Assembly: GCA_013153135.1 (NCBI GenBank)
Contig: JAADFA010000055.1
Span: forward strand, 1-28,388
Direction of reading: 5' to 3'
DNA from: Chloroflexota bacterium
GTDB taxonomy: Bacteria; Chloroflexota; Anaerolineae; Anaerolineales; DRMV01
Length of the DNA: 28,388 bases
The notes under the pieces were generated by a model. That model was given only the letters and a program-made list of their open reading frames with translations, made no database searches and was not told the DNA's origin. Position numbers and translations under genes: made by a program. Below, piece after piece: positions 27,908 through 28,388 of this stretch. Every line of letters begins with the position of its first letter. Positions within the stretch are counted from its first letter, which is position 1.

Positions 27908-28388
27908 ATGCGTCGACGATGGCAGCTAATCCGCTGGGCGCTCTTAGGGCTTCTGCTCACCCTGGCCTGCAACATGCCGCTGGCCAGAACCACACCCTCC
28001 GTCACACCCCCCCAGCCCGCGCTCGGCCCAACAGCAACGTGGACCGTGACCCCCTACCCAACCCCCTCGCCGACGCCGACCTGGTCGGATGACCTCGTCC
28101 AAGGGTGGCGCTGGCTCTTCTACGGCGATTGGGACGCGGCCTTCGCCGCGTTCCAGCGCGCGTATCAGCAAGCCACCACACCCGAAGAACGAGCCCAAGC
28201 CTTACTAGGCCAAGCGCGCGCCCGGGCTCAACAAGGAAATACGGCCGCGGCGCTTAATTTGTTACGCGAGGTTCTCGCACAATACCCAATGACGCGCGCC
28301 GCGCAGCAAGCCTACTTCCATTTGGCTTGGATGTATTTCCGGCTCGAACGTTACATCGAATCGGCCCAGGCGTTTGACGCGTATTTGC
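27908..28388 (+). CDS. TPR-containing lipoprotein, truncated by the window end
   Basis: The first 160 residues are visible and the frame is still open at the window end. A basic start MRRRWQ and hydrophobic segment lead to lipobox LTLAC (Cys 21), so the protein is a lipid-anchored extracytoplasmic protein. A Pro/Thr-rich linker (about 25-58) follows. Then come TPR-like helices: LFYGDWDAAFAAFQRAYQQA, AQALLGQARARAQQGNTAAA and YFHLAWMYFRLERYIESAQAF. GGGAGG lies eight bases before the ATG. In related bacteria such N-termini often lead to a lytic transglycosylase or peptidase domain, but nothing here shows that. Confidence 0.82.
   Translation, partial: MRRRWQLIRWALLGLLLTLACNMPLARTTPSVTPPQPALGPTATWTVTPYPTPSPTPTWSDDLVQGWRWLFYGDWDAAFAAFQRAYQQATTPEERAQALLGQARARAQQGNTAAALNLLREVLAQYPMTRAAQQAYFHLAWMYFRLERYIESAQAFDAYL

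Overview
This 28.4-kb window is GC-rich, densely coding bacterial chromosome. It shows no rRNA, tRNA, CRISPR array or transposase. The gene content suggests a Chloroflexota (Anaerolineae-like) organism. The pointers are a double-length ThyX, an archaeal-type HMG-CoA synthase beside a thiolase-like protein, an MglA-type GTPase with several Roadblock proteins, GAF-rich c-di-GMP enzymes, and lipoproteins with Pro/Thr linkers. This assignment is an inference from family resemblance; there is no 16S or marker tree behind it.

Layout. (1) Positions 121-293 hold two alternating families of short degenerate repeats that run into the 3' end of thyX. (2) Positions 284-5406, minus strand, form a tight six-gene run read fabG -> zinc/manganese ABC ATPase -> permease -> small IscU-like protein -> biotin ligase -> tandem ThyX. 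(3) Positions 5516-9548 hold a membrane zinc-ribbon protein (+), then a minus-strand block: an aldo/keto reductase resembling potassium-channel beta subunits, a membrane-anchored HExxH protein, and a two-TM potassium channel with an RCK domain. (4) Positions 9750-12004 (+) hold HMG-CoA synthase and a thiolase-fold protein that has lost its catalytic residues. (5) Positions 12090-13304 (-) encode a lipoprotein. (6) Positions 13442-18010 (+) hold a promoter, a strongly structured leader RNA, a GAF/HD-GYP phosphodiesterase and an overlapping membrane GAF/GGDEF cyclase. (7) Positions 18318-23952 (+) hold a cyclase/formamidase-family hydrolase, a GT4 glycosyltransferase, DnaA and a GT-C membrane glycosyltransferase. 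(8) Positions 24019-27503 (-) hold hsp20 and a five-gene operon of Roadblock, MglA-like GTPase, Roadblock, DUF4388-Roadblock and an unrecognised small protein, behind a consensus promoter and a perfect CRP-type palindrome. (9) From 27908 (+) a TPR lipoprotein runs off the window.

Best leads. The leader of the HD-GYP gene (13460-13586) forms a long two-part closing stem, and its 5' strand can pair equally well with the ribosome-binding site, which is a riboswitch-like arrangement. The thiolase-like protein carries Gly, Phe and Tyr at the three positions where catalytic Cys, His and His are expected, yet sits in an apparent operon with an intact HMG-CoA synthase. Other regulatory structures are described upstream of hsp20, dnaA and the MglA/Roadblock operon.
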